A stretch of DNA of 64,000 nucleotides from Hexactinellida sp. DTS-2022 (taxonomy: Eukaryota; Porifera; Hexactinellida): NCBI GenBank assembly GCA_028753945.1, contig JAPNXP010000016.1, forward strand, positions 1,520,001-1,584,000, written 5' to 3'. Below, piece by piece: positions 63,705 to 64,000 of this stretch. The translations under genes were made by a program, and so were the position numbers. Position 1 is the stretch's first letter; every line of letters starts with the position of its first letter. Below the pieces are notes generated by a model. It was not told the origin of the DNA. It saw only the letters and a program-made list of their open reading frames with translations, and made no database searches.

Positions 63705-64000
63705 CAGTGGCGGCGGAAGGATTTGGATGTTGGTGCGAGCACTCCTCATTTAGGCCCAAAATTTCTTTAAATACTATGTATTTTAATTAAATCAATTTTC
63801 TTTTAATAAATCAATGCAATATATATCAGATTTTGTAATACACGAAACACACAGTAAGAGACTTTATAAGTAGGTTTAAATAATTACCTATATATTCATG
63901 ATCAATACAATTAGAAATTCGCAAACAATTGTGATCTGTAACTCTTCTATGCGATAAATTCATTTAAAACTTCCTAATGTGCCAAAATCATTTGTGAACT
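63705..64000 (+). mobile_element. left end of a hAT-like element, cut by the window edge
   Basis: CAGTGGCGGCGGAAGGATTTG is the kind of terminus seen at 36207. The right end lies outside the window. Confidence 0.4.

Noticed and set aside
1-64000. Retroviral, LTR-type or other virus-derived element
   Set aside because: No protease, reverse transcriptase, integrase, polymerase, capsid or envelope signature was recognised in any frame, and no long direct terminal repeats were seen.
1-64000. tRNA or rRNA genes
   Set aside because: No cloverleaf with A and B boxes and no rRNA-like block was found by eye; the hairpins seen belong to repeats. A tRNA scan could overturn this for a single gene.

Overview
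The window is AT-rich nuclear DNA from an animal, most likely an aquatic invertebrate; I cannot place it more closely. Evidence: animal-type genes (SLC33A1, a PEX13 with SH3 domain, an RHAE-type histidine phosphatase, SPO11, TRAF-like proteins, an LRR plus calcium-binding-EGF membrane protein), long gene-free stretches, and dense DNA transposons. Most genes are single open frames, several starting just after a 3'-splice-like AG. No reverse transcriptase, integrase, capsid or envelope reading frame was recognised.

Layout. 1-8.9 kb: a decayed FLYWCH-domain fragment, then repeats, including tandem rolling-circle-like elements and a hAT-like composite (5675-8128). 9.0-12.4 kb: a tight same-strand trio, SLC33A1 / histidine phosphatase / PEX13, with gaps of 112 and 64 bases and one AATAAA after the last gene, which looks like an operon. 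12.8-18.5 kb: the most unusual gene, a probable two-exon SAM + VWA + ubiquitin-conjugating (E2) + U-box (E3) fusion whose 2.3-kb intron is full of repeats. 18.7-26.9 kb: a series of foldback elements and tandem-repeat arrays. 27.1-34 kb: a broken LRR-EGF-transmembrane gene and a broken partial copy of it, head to head across a large imperfect palindrome. 34-41 kb: nested miniature DNA transposons with readable target-site duplications, and more rolling-circle-like units. 41.3-45.9 kb: two TRAF-like loci, one in ruins and one interrupted by a single in-frame stop. 46-48 kb: repeats. 48.4-49.6 kb: an unassigned multi-pass membrane protein. 51.4-52.5 kb: SPO11 on the minus strand, with changes at conserved TOPRIM positions. 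52.9-56.7 kb: a hAT-like insertion filled with tandem hairpin-flanked units. 57.3-59.5 kb: a long coiled-coil protein. 59.9-61.8 kb: two hAT-like miniatures, one holding a foldback array. From there to the end: repeat fragments.

The genes do not form one pathway: acetyl-CoA transport, peroxisome import, ubiquitin conjugation, meiotic DNA breakage and receptor-type proteins sit side by side. The recurring theme is repeat architecture. A ~118-bp hairpin module occurs nine times, a 60-bp unit takes its place at equivalent junctions, and foldback elements carry minisatellite arms. All element boundaries were read by eye and are good to a few bases where target-site duplications are given, otherwise to tens of bases.
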